Source: Liolophura sinensis (Eukaryota; Mollusca; Polyplacophora; Chitonida; Chitonidae). From it: DNA of 64,000 nt. The notes below the pieces were generated by a model. It was not told where the DNA came from. It worked only from the letters and a program-made list of their open reading frames with translations, and did not search any database. Positions 37,806 through 50,450 of this stretch are shown here, in pieces (the stretch's first letter is position 1; each line of letters starts with the position of its first letter). The stretch is taken from positions 19,267,717 to 19,331,716 of the forward strand of contig NC_088305.1 of NCBI RefSeq assembly GCF_032854445.1. The letters are read 5' to 3'. Made by a program: the position numbers and the translations under genes.

Positions 37806-38887
37806 TTTCTTTTTTTTTACATCTGGGCCCATTTATTTCGGGCAAAACCTTTTTGAAAAAAAAACATAATCCGGATGTCCAAAATATCCCTCTTCCATCC
37901 GCTAAGATTTATAAAGATTTATAAAGAGAGAAAACTAAGAAATGACAGGATGTCATGTTGCTTAGTGCTTTAATGGAGAAATGTAGCAATCAGAAGAGAA
38001 CACAGTGCCCATGAAAATCCATTATTGCACTTAGTACCTAAACGGGAGTATTTGTGGAAATAATTACCAAGTTGTATACAATTTTTAGCATGTAGAAGTT
38101 TAGATGATAAGAAAGATGTATGTTACATTTCATTGAAATAGGTTCAGTACTATAGATAGAGTTGCATAGACAAAATTTTAATACACGGTAAAGCACTGTT
38201 ACGCAAAGCCCTAAACTGGCGTCATTATGAAAATAATTATCCAAATGTGATTGAACTAAACGATGCACAAGCTCAGATGACAGGCAAGATATAAGTTTCA
38301 TTAAAATGGGCGCATTAGTTTAGGAGGAGATACATGTACAAAATCATGTTTACAGACAGAGTGGTTCCACTTGTGTCAGAAATCATAAATGAATGACTAT
38401 AAAATTTTCATGGCCTTACACACACATACTGCCAGGTCATCAGTCATGTAGAGCAGTGATACACACTTTATCAGGGCCGCTTTTAATGCATTTTAAATAC
38501 TCTTCTCACAAACTGTGGCTAAGTGTACCGAATATCTCAACATAAGTAAATCATTTCATTGATAACAGCAGACCAGGTTGATTGTTTATCTGACCTATCT
38601 ACCTCCCTCACGCCTCCCCAACATGCCCAACCAACCCCTAATTTCTTCAAGCTGCTGATATTGTTACAAAAGCCCTCTGATCCTAATTTGAGACTTTGCC
38701 CCCCCCCCCACCTCTACTTAAGAAATCTTTCCACTTTCCACAGCTACACAATCCCCGCAGCTTTCGTCCTCAGTACCGTAGGCTAATAAATGTACATGTA
38801 AGGGTTGAATTATTCGACCATTTCAGACACCAACCTTCTCTTCTGTCAAGATTTCTCTGTTGGACATCACAATCTAGAAATTAATTT
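36491..38887. other. No gene seen
   Basis: Holds the (AT)n tract. ATGGCGGACTTTGCAAACCG on the minus strand at 37157-37138 could be a small first exon, but no in-phase donor is clear. Confidence 0.45.
37723..37819. repeat. (AT)n microsatellite followed by a T tract
   Basis: About 33 AT dinucleotides followed by a run of about 30 T with one C. Confidence 0.97.
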
Positions 38888-39136
38888 GGTCATTTATTTG
38901 AATAGTGTTTAATTCCGAACTCTAGAATATTTCACTTATAAGACGGCTATATGGCGGAAAGAAACCGGGGAGAAACCCACAACAATCCGCAGGTTGCTGG
39001 CATGCCTTTCCACATACAGGTGGAGAGGAAGCCAGCCTGAGCAGGACTTGAGCTCACAGCGACCGCATTGGTGACTCCGGAGTCCGGAGTCATTACACCT
39101 TACCGGCATGCTATAGTCACCTCGGCCACAGAGGCA
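38888..39136 (-). mobile_element. SINE family A, diverged
   Basis: GAATATTTCACTTATAAGAC and AATCCGCAGGTTGCTGGCAT are recognisable; head end TCGGCCACAGAGGC. Confidence 0.8.
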
Positions 39137-40065
39137 CCTCCAGAAATGAATTAAAGTTTCCTTGGGACCCTATAACCCTCCCACTCCGGCATATATTGCT
39201 TTTCTGGTTTCAACCTACCCCCACAGCAGCTGTCAAAATTAAGGTTTTTGAGTCTGAACGCCCATGGGCAACCATGATAGCTAAAACCACTTGCCCTGAG
39301 GTTCCCATTGTAAAGTTTATTGTCTTCTTAATATTAAAGTGAAAAACACTTCCTGACTAATATTTATATCCACTAAAACACACCCATCAAATTATCTTAA
39401 TAAATAAATAAATAAATACATAAATAAATAAATATAGTTTTCTAGGAAATCAGATGTACTGAAAGAATATTTCTTCCACTGCTTGAACTGTTGATACAGA
39501 TGGCCTACTATACCATTTGCAAGGAACCCTGTGAATAGACTAGCTGCAGATGCGCGGCCAGGATATTCCTGGTTCAGGTCGTTGCCTCCAGAGGGACTGT
39601 CCGGGTGGTTTTAACCCCTATTAAATGTTTACAAAATTACATTAGGATTGTTGTACAACTAGATTCAGGCTCAATTCTGAAACAAACGGAAATAAATCTA
39701 AGCACCAATGAATCTTATCCACGCATTTGACTGTCGCTGGAGTTAATGCTTCAATTTTGTGGTGGTGACTTCTGAGATGAGAGCAGTGCTGACCTAGTTA
39801 TCGCGGACGTCAGAGACAGCACCTCGGCTTAAACATGGCGTTTCAATAATTTTACTGTATTTAAGAAAGTCGAAAAAACATCCCTTGTATGCGAGAAAGA
39901 CGAAGGACCAAAACTTAAATTCTTCAGTTGTAATAAATTCAAAGAAAAATTATGTCATAAGATTTAATTAATTTTAAGCGATGTTTAGTGAGATGTTGTC
40001 TTCTAATTCCCACAAACTTTCGGTATTCCTAATGAATTTTGCACTGATTTCGATAATTGTTATTT

Positions 40066-40160
40066 AGAATGAATGAATGAATGATTATGGCTTTACGCCA
40101 CATCGGCAATATTTCAGCCATAACATTGCGAGACATAGGTGAAAACACAAGGTGGTTCAG
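40066..40160. mobile_element. Short interspersed repeat, separate family
   Basis: (GAAT)n then GATTATGGCTTTACGCCACA and TCGGCAATATTTCAGCC, a motif I associate with gastropod and other lophotrochozoan SINEs. Only the end is visible. Confidence 0.5.
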
Positions 40161-40690
40161 GATTTCGATATGGTAGAGAGAACGTCAAAAAAGAAACAAA
40201 AATGTTCGGACATGTTTAAAATCAGATAAGAAAAAGACAAAACAGTTAAAACTCGAAAACCACCATACTTTAAAAATAGTATATCTAGAAAACTGTATGT
40301 ATATATATATATTTACTCTATAAATATTTAAGATATTTAAAATTTACATTTTATGATAAAGGCCAACGATACTGTCAAACAAATCATAGATAAAGTTGAC
40401 TATGTAGAATCTTTGCCGAACACGGGCAAAGTCTACACAGTCAACCAGGATATGGGGTACTGAGCATCACATCCAACACTGTCTGGGGCAGAGCTTCCAT
40501 CGAGAATAAAATCGTGTGTTTAACGAGAATGGCTAACACGACACCTTGTGGAAAACTACTTGGTCTCTGCGAGACATACCACGTGTATAAGAATTACATC
40601 CAGTGGTAGGTTAAATAGTATGGAGTTTATTATGGACCTGAAGGTCCCATTCACCCTGCCAAATACGACGAATATACTTGAGGATATTAC

Positions 40691-40838
40691 TTATTTATTT
40701 ACAGACCTTCTGGCTGACCTTCCCACTTACGGCCGGAGAGGAAGCCAGCATGAGCTGGACTTGAACTCACAGCGACCGCATTGGTGAGAGACTCATGGGT
40801 CATTGCTCTGCGCTAGCGCGCTAACCAACTAAGCTAAG
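40691..40838 (-). mobile_element. SINE family A, head half
   Basis: Starts at CTTCTGGCTGACCTTCCCAC and ends GCGCTAACCAACTAAGCTAA; the body is lost. Confidence 0.78.
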
Positions 40839-40839
40839 G

Positions 40840-42418
40840 ATATTAGAACGAAAGTCGGTGTACAGGAGTTTAAATTTGGATATAGATTTATAAAAAGCGG
40901 CTTTTTTTTCCCTGTCTACGACTGTGTTTCCATGAATACCAATATGACTTGTTATCCAACAGAATATACTATCTTTACCTCTTTTAATTAGTTTTCTGTG
41001 TAAGGATAAAATTTCAGGGATTAAGGGGTTTTTGGAATTTATTATTCTCTTTTGACAAAAGACAGAACAGGAAGTCACCCGTATCACTCCCCTCTCGGCA
41101 CGCCCTGAAGAAACGTATGATAAGGCGAGGAGAATAGCCCTGGCCTGGGCAGAAAATAAAAGAGAAGAGACTCACTGTTCTAATATGGCCGCAGATGCAA
41201 CCATGTCTCCATCCTTGACACATACTGACACATCAGCATATACAAATTTATAACCCGGATAATTAGCCTAAATTTCAGCAAAACTTTGCTGCATTATAAG
41301 TGGATTTGTATGTATTTCCCATGCTTACGTGGATCAAATATCAATTTAGGTTGTGGAAGAAGCCGAGTAGGAAGAACCGGAAAAGACATCGGAGCTATTT
41401 CCTCTAACTTGACTTTAGTTTCCACAATATGGTCACGTATACGAAGGCCACACGAAAGGATCTTGTTACGACACTTATTAAATTTAGCTACATATAATGC
41501 ATTGAAAACACAGTCGCAGGCAGGATTTGTTGGATGCGCTTTGAGATTTGTAACATACTGAAGGCCGTGTTTGATTCGTCTGTTACATAAAGAAGGCTCG
41601 TTTGGCTTTACGTATAAACTGATGGACCCATAGTCCAATTTAGAATTTCTCACCAGAGAACGATACAGGTGTAACAACACAGATCAATCAGCACCCCAAT
41701 CGATACTAGACAAGACCTTAATTATATCGAGATCCTTTGTATGTTTAGCTTTAATCATTTTTATATAAAAATAAAAAAGATAATTTATTATCAAATATTA
41801 TACCCCAAAATTTTGTTTCGCCAACAGTTTTAACCTGTTGACCTCGAAATTTTAGCACGGGGTCAGAATGACATTTCCGTTCATTATAACAATGCATTCT
41901 GACGGTTTTAGATGTTGAAAATCTATAACCGTTTTCAGTTTCTCGATCTTACTGAGACAAAACTGCAGCTGACGTTCGATGTTACTCACATTTTTAGTCC
42001 GGTAGCATATAAGGAAGTCATCAACATATAAAAAACCCTCTGTGCCCGATGATAATGTTTTGGCTAAGCTATTTATTTTTATGCTAATTTATGTTGGCCA
42101 TAACATACTGCCCTGAGGAACACTCTTTTCCTGCCCATAGAAGTTAGAAAGAATGGACCATACACGTATCCTAAAATGACGATCAGATAAGAATTCTGAT
42201 ATAACTATCGGTAATCCATCCGAGAGGACTTTAAAATACCACATTTCCATGTGGTGTTGAAGGCTTTTTGAAGGTCGAAAAATACGGACACCACATGTTC
42301 ATTACTGATAAAACCATCACGTTTTCTAAATCAGCAACACTGAATAACGCGGTTCCTCTAACGGAATAAACCATTGACAAAGCTGTATTTAAAAAAAAGG
42401 AAATGTTTCTTTTATAAG
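40840..42418 (-). mobile_element. 5'-truncated LINE with RT and RNase H remnants
   Basis: Minus-strand pieces of a jockey-like non-LTR element. RT motifs are FFDLQKAFNTTWKCGI near 42270, EKSVPQGS near 42125 and FLYVDDFLI near 42030. A thumb-like part follows at 41680-41294 (LYRSLVRNSKLDYGSI, CNRRIKHGLQYVTNLKAHP). An RNase H part at 41220-40830 includes IFCWITSHIGIHGNTVVD. Several frame shifts and stops: inactive. The 24-bp array begins where its 5' side is lost. Confidence 0.85.
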
Positions 42419-42422
42419 TTTT

Positions 42423-44417
42423 ATAACAGTATCGACAGATCACCCCTCAACAGCATCGACAGACCCCTCCTAAACAGCATCGACAGTCCACCCCTCAACA
42501 GCATCGACAGATCACCCCTCAACAGCATCGACAGTCTAGCCCTCAACAGCATCGACAGTCCACCGCTCCACTGCATCAACAGTCCACCCCTTAACAGCAC
42601 CGACAGTCCGCCCCTCAACAGCATCGACAGTCCATCCCTTAACAGCACCGACAGTTCACCCCTCAACAGCGTCGACAGTCCACCCCACAGCAGAATCCAC
42701 AGATCACCCCTCCACTGCATCAACAGTCCACCCCTTAACAGCACCGACACTCCACCCCTCAACAGCATCGACAATCCAACTCTCCACTGCATCAATAGTC
42801 CAGCCCTTAACAGCACCGACAGTCCACCCCTCAATAACATCGACAGTCCACCCCTCAACAGCATCGACAGACCTCCTCTCAACAGTATCGACAGGCCACC
42901 CCTTAACAACACAGACAGCCCACCCCTCAACGGCACCGACAGTCCACCCCTCAACAGCATCGACAGCCCACCCCTCAACAGTATCGACAGTCCACCCCTC
43001 AACAGCATCCACAGATCACCCCTCAACAGCATCCACAGATCCCTCCTTAACAGCATCGACACTCCACCCCTCAACAGCATCGACAGACCTCCTCTCAACA
43101 GTATCGACAGGCCACCCCTTAACAACACCGACAGCCCACCCCTCAACGGCACCGACAGTCCACCCCTCAACGGCACCGACAGTCCACCCCTCAACAGCAT
43201 CGACAGACCTCCTCTCAACAGTATCGACAGGCCACCCCTTAACAACACCGACAGCCCACCCCTCAACGGCACCGACAGTCCACCCCTCAACAGCATCGAC
43301 AGACCTCCTCTCAACAGTATCGACAGGCCACCCCTTAACAACACCGACAGCCCACCCCTCAACGGCACCGACAGTCCACCCCTCAACGGCACCGACAGTC
43401 CACCCCTCAACGGCACCGACAGTCCACCCCTCAACAGCATCGACAGACCTCCTCTCAACAGTATCGACAGGCCACCCCTTAACAACACCGACAGCCCACC
43501 CCTCAACGGCACCGACACTCCACCCCTCAACAGCATCGACAGACCTCCTCTCAACAGTATCGACAGGCCACCCCTTAACAACACCGACAGCCCACCCCTC
43601 AACGGCACCGACAGTCCACCCCTCAACAGCATCGACAGACCTCCTCTCAACAGTATCGACAGGCCACCCCTTAACAACACCGACAGCCCACCCCTCAACG
43701 GCACCGACAGACCACCCCTCAACAGCATCCACAGATCCCTCCTTAACAGCATCGACACTCCACCCCTCAACAGCATCGACAGACCTCCTCTCAACAGTAT
43801 CGACAGGCCACCCCTCAACGGCACCGACAGTCCACCCCTCAACAGCATCGACAGACCTCCTCTCAACAGTATCGACAGGCCACCCCTTAACAACACCGAC
43901 AGCCCACCCCTCAACGGCACCGACAGACCACCCCTCAACAGCATCCACAGATCCCTCCTTAACAGCATCGACACTCCACCCCTCAACAGCGTCGACAGAC
44001 CTCCTCTCAACAGTATCGACAGGCCACCCCTTAACAACACCGACAGCCCACCCCTCAACGGCACCGACAGTCCACCCCTCAACAGCATCGACAGACCACC
44101 CCTCAACAGCATCCACAGATCCCTCCTTAACAGCATCGACACTCCACCCCTCAACAGCATCGACAGACCTCCCCTCAACAGTATCGACAGGCCACCCCTT
44201 AACAACACCGACAGCCCACCCCTCAACGGCACCGACAGCCCACCCCTCAACGGCACCGACAGTCCACCCCTCAACAGCATCGACAGTCCACCCCTTGACA
44301 GCATCCACAGATCACACCTCAACAGCATCCACAAACCACCCCTAAACAGCATCGACAGTCCACCCCTCGACAGCATCGACAGACCCCTCCACTGCAAGAA
44401 CAGTCCACCCCTCAATA
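42423..44417. repeat. 24-bp minisatellite array, about 83 copies
   Basis: Unit CCCCTCAACAGCATCGACAG plus TCCA, with variants GGCACCGACAG, AACACCGACAG and CATCCACAGATC. A four-unit (96-bp) order repeats many times. The unit has no stop in at least three frames, so open frames of 740 codons (plus) and 919 codons (minus, continuous with the LRR exon) arise. The left edge abuts a 5'-truncated LINE; the right edge is about 10 bp from the LRR exon end. Confidence 0.96.
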
Positions 44418-44427
44418 ATTTTCGCAC

Positions 44428-45332
44428 AATGAGATTTTGTAAACTATCAGCATTAGTCAACTCCAACGAGTTATTCACAAGGGAAAGGTCGTCCAGATGT
44501 AGAACGGAAAAAAAAGGTTCTGTGGACATGTGTTTTATGCCGTTCTTGGAAAGGTCAAGTGAAACAAGGTTATCCAGGCCCGAAAAAGAGAAGTAAACCA
44601 ATTTTTCTAACTGCATCCTGCTTAGATTAAGCGATATAAGAGACGTCAGATGCCGAAAATTCCCCAATGATATCTCATGAATAGGATTGCCCTGTAGCCC
44701 CAGAATCTGTAAGTTCTTTAAGCCCATGAAACCAAGACGGAAATGTTTGATGTTATTTTGCGGGAAGTAAAGCCTAGCAAGGCAGTGAAAACTCGTCAGT
44801 GTAGTGTTGGATAAAGATATGTTATTTTGACCAAGACGAAGATAACGCACAATTGCCATGATATCAATGTCAGCAATATTTTGTAAGAGGCTGTTGCTGC
44901 TGTTTATTGAATACCCGATGCACGTGCAATTGTCAGGGCAGGAAAACTTGACCAGATTACAAAACCTTTCGTCAGACCCATTGTTCTTACAGTGGACAAC
45001 ACCATCGGAAACATTTATCTGTGACACACATTGAGACGTTGAACCACATCGTAGTCTTCCCGGCCACGGGTTATCATCACAGCTCGACTGGTCTTCTCCT
45101 CTCTCACAATCTTGAACATCGTCGCACACTTTGTGAAGCGGGATACAGTACGATTTCGTACATTTAAAATCGCAGGACACTCACACCCTTCACAGTGTTT
45201 TAAGTGAGCAGCATTTCGACAGTATTTGAGATGACCATACTCGTGATCATACACACACGTTTTTCCAGATGGATAACGCTTGACATGATCTCGATGACAG
45301 CGAATTTCACGAAAACCAGCGATAATTACCTG
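44428..45332 (-). CDS. LDLa and LRR exon of the GRL101-like receptor remnant
   Basis: Acceptor TTTACAG/ACAGG near 45333. The first part reads FREIRCHRDHVKRYPSGKTC and HLKYCRNAAHLKHCEGCECP. After a frame shift at about 45168-45180 (one base lost or two gained) come an LDLa module (CTKSYCIPLHKVCDD, QDCERGEDQSSCDD), a second weaker one (SQCVSQINVSDGVVHC, SDERFCN) and a CPDNCTC cap. About six LRRs follow, for example LKNLQILGLQGNPIHEI and LDNLVSLDLSKNGIKHM. The candidate donor is CTCATT/GTGCGA at 44427. The frame also runs on without a stop through the 24-bp array to 42421. Confidence 0.75.
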
Positions 45333-45605
45333 TCTGTAAAGAAAACACTTATGTGATTTCCAAGAAAGAGAAACTGTATATTGACATATATGACAAGTGG
45401 AAAAAGTAAACGTAAAGAAAAAAGGGGTCGAGTTTAGAGCACCAGTTCCAGAGCAATAAGGCCACGTGTTTGAATCCAGTCCCTAGAGACAAACAGCGGC
45501 TTTACCTCAGAGAGTTTGTCCGGTACTTGGCGAACTGTGGAAGATTCCATTTATTAACAGACCTGAATGCCGTTATTCAGACATTCCTCAGAACTTCATA
45601 ACTCT

Positions 45606-45795
45606 CTCCAAAAATAATCTGTTAAATTTAAAATAGTTATCTGAATAATGCTGGGATGTATTCTGTTATTTCGGCAGATTATTCTGTTAAATTTATTATA
45701 CATATTCTACTAATTCAGCATAAAAATTGTACTGGACTAACAGGTTGTTTACGTTGAATATGACACAGCATTGTGTCATAATAACAGACATAAAA
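45606..45795 (+). mobile_element. MITE family 1, truncated copy
   Basis: Matches the left terminal repeat and interior (ATTCTGTTAAATTTATTATA, ATTCTACTAATTCAGCATAA) and lacks the right terminal repeat. It lies between receptor-remnant exons. Confidence 0.75.
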
Positions 45796-46089
45796 CTATG
45801 ATACTTTTGAGAAAGCGTAAGGATCGTAAATTTAATTGAAATATGTTTATCCATGTGTTGTTTTATACTTTAATGAAACAGCAGGCGTATATAATGGCAT
45901 TGCATATCGTGAATGAGGTTTGCCCGCATTTAGGACCCAGTCTGTGGGAAACAAGGAACAATGCAATAATTCCTCACAGGTGATCTTACGAGAGATTGCA
46001 GCCACTTATACCCTGTAGACCTACATGTATCTACAAACAACATGCAGACGATGCCAGTTCCGCTCTCCTGCATGCATTGTAGCAACACA

Positions 46090-46575
46090 ATTTGTAATAA
46101 AAACGCATTCCTTACTCAGGGTGGCTTTCTATAATAATTATTTTACAAATTGCTTTTTATTGCAAATTGCTTTGCTACATTCCGTATTACAAAGAGCCAC
46201 TCTTTTTGTAATAACTTACTACAAACCGCCACTACCAGAGTGGCTTTTTGTAATAACTTATTCCTTTCAAGAATTTTTTAATCATTATTTCATATTGCGT
46301 TTTGTTACAAATTTCGTGAGAATCTCTAATTGCAATATGTAACAAATACATTCTTTAAGGAAGTTATCTTCATTAGTCTCATTCATGACATATGTCGGGT
46401 TAGACTTGATCACCTTTGGATGAAATTTTCCAGTGCCTTCTTGAAACGAATAAGTTATTACAAAAAACACAATGGGAGTTGTATTGTAACAGTTTGTAAT
46501 AGTTATTATAAATTGCCACTGCCAAGGTGGCTTTTTGTAATAATTATTACGAAATGTGTAAAAGTAACATCGAAA
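46090..46575. mobile_element. Foldback-like element
   Basis: TTTTTGTAATAACTTATTCC (46242-46262) is mirrored as GAATAAGTTATTACAAAAAA (46447-46467). GTGGCTTTTTGTAATAA motifs recur on both sides in several copies. It lies between receptor-remnant exons. Confidence 0.55.
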
Positions 46576-48929
46576 ACGCCCCGGTAAACATCATTGACTG
46601 GCTGTAGATATTACAGACCCTCACAGTTAACATAGCACTCCCTCGCAGTAACCATCGTCTTACAGAAGACATCAAAAACCTTCGCCACAACCACCAGACG
46701 CCCGTCGTGGGCCAGTGGTGTGGCTGTCCGTTTTCTCCGTGAGGTTAAGTGTCCTGCATATCTCAGCAAAATTAAGACGACCTTCTCCACTGCTTTTCAA
46801 TCCACGAACAGTAAGGTGCCAATAATATTCTGTCCAATTGTGTGGCACAATGAATGTATAAAGTAGTGCAGTTTCATTGTTTATTATGATGCCGCAGGGC
46901 ATTTGGATTGTGTTTATTTTTCTAGAATGCCATCTTCCATTTTCACACTTCAGCATAGAAGCAGAACCCAAATCAAATCTGAAATATTGTTGACCCCATC
47001 CATGAGTATTAGCTACGGGTATAACTTATCCCCTATCCTCGTTTTGGAGGAACGTTCCATCGCTACAACTTTTAATAGCGTCACATTAGGAGCCTTTTGT
47101 GGAGCTCTCTAAAGGATCAAAAGATTCTTGGATATCCCAATACCTACAGACCCTGTAGACAAACATCCCCTTAAGAGATACTTTGAGCTCTCTCTTGCTG
47201 GTGAAGTAGCGTAGAATTGGAACCTGAACGCAATCATGCGGGGCTTCGATATATTTAATGCTTATGTCCCACTGAGAGCCGGTCAAATTGGCCATCATCC
47301 GGAAGTAGCCATATTCTTACAATCGCCCGGATGAAAGTCTTTCGGTCAGCGTGAATCGTTTGCATATCGGTAAAACAGGATCTATAGGAAATCCGTTGGG
47401 GAGATCCAGATGGGTATCAATTTCATATTGATATATTATAACATGAAGAATTACCGAAGCCCTAAAAATGAACTCTAAGATGGCGACCAGATAAGAGACT
47501 TTCGTGTATCAAAAGGGACCAATTAGGTTCTCCGGCGTCACTGACCCGTCATACATGGCAATGTCAGTGTAAGCACAATTGTCAGTGTTTAGGAAAAAAA
47601 CTCATGTGTGCAAAACTTAACTTCTTCGTGTCCGGATTGCCCGACAATGGGTATGTACCTAACGTAATACCCTTGGGTATCCATTTTACCTTCATGAATG
47701 ATACGTTTTGGAATTTGCACCCCTTGTAACATACATTTTGCAATGTAGGAAATGTTACAATTTGGAAGGTTTGAAACCCGGGTGCGGATACGGGTACAAT
47801 ATTCTGAGTCTGTTCAACTTGCAGTTCATCAAACGATGTATCGGGGCCATCATACATAGATACAGCCTCAGACAGGAGCCTCTCTGAGTGAATTTCGATA
47901 CGGAATCCATGATACGTCCTAAGCTTCCAAATAAATGGCAAACTGTTTTGTATGTCTAATCTCAGCAAGGTTTCAGTTTAGAGAGTTAGGCTAACTCGGC
48001 TCTTCCTTATGGAAACTGAACCATGAACAACCGGAACATCCAGTTCATAGTGAATCAGAAAACCGCCATCGTTATCCAATCGATCTGATACAAAAGATAC
48101 ACGGATTACCTTGGAATATGTTAGCATAGTACCATGGTTGACGTCCACATAGCTTTGCCAACATTTTCTCTTCTGAAGAGTTGCCTTCTCCTGTTCGGCC
48201 CCAAACCTCGATGCGGTCATACAGACAATCGGGACCAGAGAACTCGATGTCCAGTCTGCTGAAGTTTAAATTTATCTGTTTGTTGTGAAGAGCAGTCAGT
48301 TCCCAGGTGCAGTCGAGATCAGTGGAATACGTGTAGTGGATCTGTTCTAGGGAGGACGTCGAAACAGATTTTTGCTGATCGTGCATGGATTCGCAGGTAT
48401 AGTGGTTTGACGGTATAGTACCCAGGCCTGGTTATGTCGTGCTTTGGAGAAACTAATTACAGTGTTATGAATAAAACAGCGGTATGTTACATAAAACTCT
48501 TGCGACAATGTTATATACATGACATCGTTATATGCATAATGGGATTGTATGTTAAATGTGATGACGACAGAGCATTTTGAGTAATTCTAGACCAGTGACG
48601 TTCAGTAATTTTCAATTAACATCACTGCATTTTTGTACCTAATTCTGTTTAAGCCATGGTGCCAGGGGGCTTGAAATTTGCTACTAGTTGAAACATTTAC
48701 ATGAGCAGTAAGAATAAAACCATGAATGAGGTAAATTGACAAGAGGCTGTATTTCACCGGTTACGAGTAACCATTTGCCAGCGATCACACTTTCGTCGCC
48801 GCACTTGTTTTACTCTCTAGTCTGAACGTCTTTAATTATACCGCTTAACGGTTAATGTTAACAGAAAGTCTGAGTAAATTGCTACGGTTTATGTATTTAC
48901 ATGAACAGTTAGAATAGAATTTTATTCGA

Positions 48930-49590
48930 TTTGAATACTGATTTAACTCATTCCGTAGAACATACTCTAAGGCTGTGTGATGTCACCTCTAAATCTCAAA
49001 CTGACCATATCCGAGGCCCTAAATGAAGTCAAGTCATTCTCATTTAAACGCTTCAGAGAAGGGTCGTTTTTATCACTCATTTAACCGTGTTGTCAAACTT
49101 CATAACAGCCTCCCTTTTTCCTTTTCTAGCAAAAAAGCAGAAATCTTGTGTTTCCGACTTCGGTCAGGACATCTCTCAGTTAAAAGCTACTTAAAAAGAT
49201 TCAAGATAAGAGATTACGATCTGTGTAATGTTTGTCAGGCTGAGGAGATCAACCATAATGTTTAACTCGTGTGTCCGCAGTGCACTGCTCAGAGACAAAT
49301 CTTCTTTTCTGACCTTGTAGACGTTGGAATTGTTAAGCCAATTCTGAGGAGTGTGCTTTGTCCACCGAAGTTGGGATAGTTTTGCGAATTGGCCTTGGAT
49401 TATTGACCTGGAACGTCCTTATTGGTTGACAGTTGGTATACGAATGTCTGTTTGGACGAATAGATTCTCTCTCCCCGGCACAGAGCGTTGGCGTCATCGT
49501 AGCAGGCTAATTTTCTGACTGACCGTTTTAGCATTTGGAAAACTATAGATGAAGGCAATTTTTACGCCTCGAGACGAAAGCTTTTTAGTA
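48930..49590 (+). mobile_element. LINE C-terminal fragment
   Basis: Open stretch 49023-49265 with CFRLRSGHLSVKSYLKRFKI and DYDLCNVCQAEE, followed out of frame by CPQCTAQRQIFFSDLV. Typical RT C-terminus with a Cys knuckle. Degraded. Confidence 0.75.
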
Positions 49591-50080
49591 GATGTTAGTC
49601 CACATCACACAATACATATTAAGAAATAACATGTATGCATTGTGTTCAGTAAATAGGACTGTGTAATTAAACCTACAACCGAGACTCGAATCACGGTATT
49701 GGCTGTAATATGGTCGCTGTAATTGAGGAGAGACTGTTGGTATTTTGCTAGCGTTAATGGGTAACCATAACAACTGCTCGATTTATGGAATCCTATTATG
49801 TTTATATCAGGAATTGTTAACTAACAGATGAACATTTTGAGTACTACCTGCATTCCCCTGCACTCAACCGAAAACTGTACTTCACAAGTCAACGATTTTT
49901 AGCACCAAGAGCTACCCTAACAGCTAACCAAGAGTAATAAAGGTTATAAAAAAACATTAAAAAGTAACAAAACTACATACAATTTCTACATATAGTACGT
50001 TTTTATTTCTGAATAGCAGCGATGCATTTATACGCCTGGGATATATACAGGTAGTTTAATAACTTTTTTTTTTTTTTGCT

Positions 50081-50212
50081 ATTTATTTTTTTATTTGATT
50101 GGTGTTTTACGCTGTGCTCAAGAATATTTCACTTATACGACAGCGGCCAGAATTATGGTGGGAGGAAACCGGGACCACAGCCATCCGCAGGCTGCCAGCA
50201 AATCTTCCCAGG
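50081..50212 (-). mobile_element. SINE family A, 3' half with deletion
   Basis: ATTGGTGTTTTACGCTGTGC and GGTGGGAGGAAACCGGGACC. Confidence 0.75.
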
Positions 50213-50357
50213 TTTTTTTTTTTTTTTGTGGTCTTTTTTTTATGTATTGTAGTACTCATGTACAGTAGTACTTCAATACAGGCCATACACACGCTACACA
50301 AGGGGGCACATACACGTGTATAGTATTGGCTACAATGTAAAGTGTGACGTGGACAGT

Positions 50358-50450
50358 ATTTATTTATTCATTTATTTATGTGTTTATTTATTTGATTGGT
50401 GTCTTACACCGTTCTTTAAAATATTTCTATTATACGAAGGCGACCAGGTA
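50358..50450 (-). mobile_element. SINE family A, tail fragment
   Basis: TTTATTTGATTGGTGTCTTA and TATACGAAGGCGACCAGG. Confidence 0.7.

Larger units (their letters stand above)
44428..48427 (-). pseudogene. CUB/LDLa/LRR receptor ectodomain, GRL101-like, decayed
   Basis: The minus strand reads, from 48427 downward, like the ectodomain of a molluscan GRL101-type leucine-rich receptor. Pieces: a CUB module (48427-47980, with DCTWELTA and NFSRLDIEFSGPDCLYDRIE); a second CUB-like piece (47968-47582, with YHGFRIEIHSERL and VSMYDGPD); NCAYTDIAMYDGS near 47570; GYFRMMANLTGSQWD near 47300; HGWGQQYFRFDLG to MPCG near 46950; then LDLa and LRR modules (45332-44428). Breaks: a frame shift near 48130, an in-frame TAA near 47975, a shift at a seven-T run near 47595, stops between later pieces and a shift near 45175. 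Seven-helix exons are not in the window. It is either a pseudogene or a gene with assembly errors; the number of breaks favours the former. Confidence 0.65.

Noticed and set aside
42374..44596. 740-codon plus-strand frame of NSIDSPPL repeats
   Set aside because: Product of the stop-free 24-bp unit; three frames are open over the same bases.
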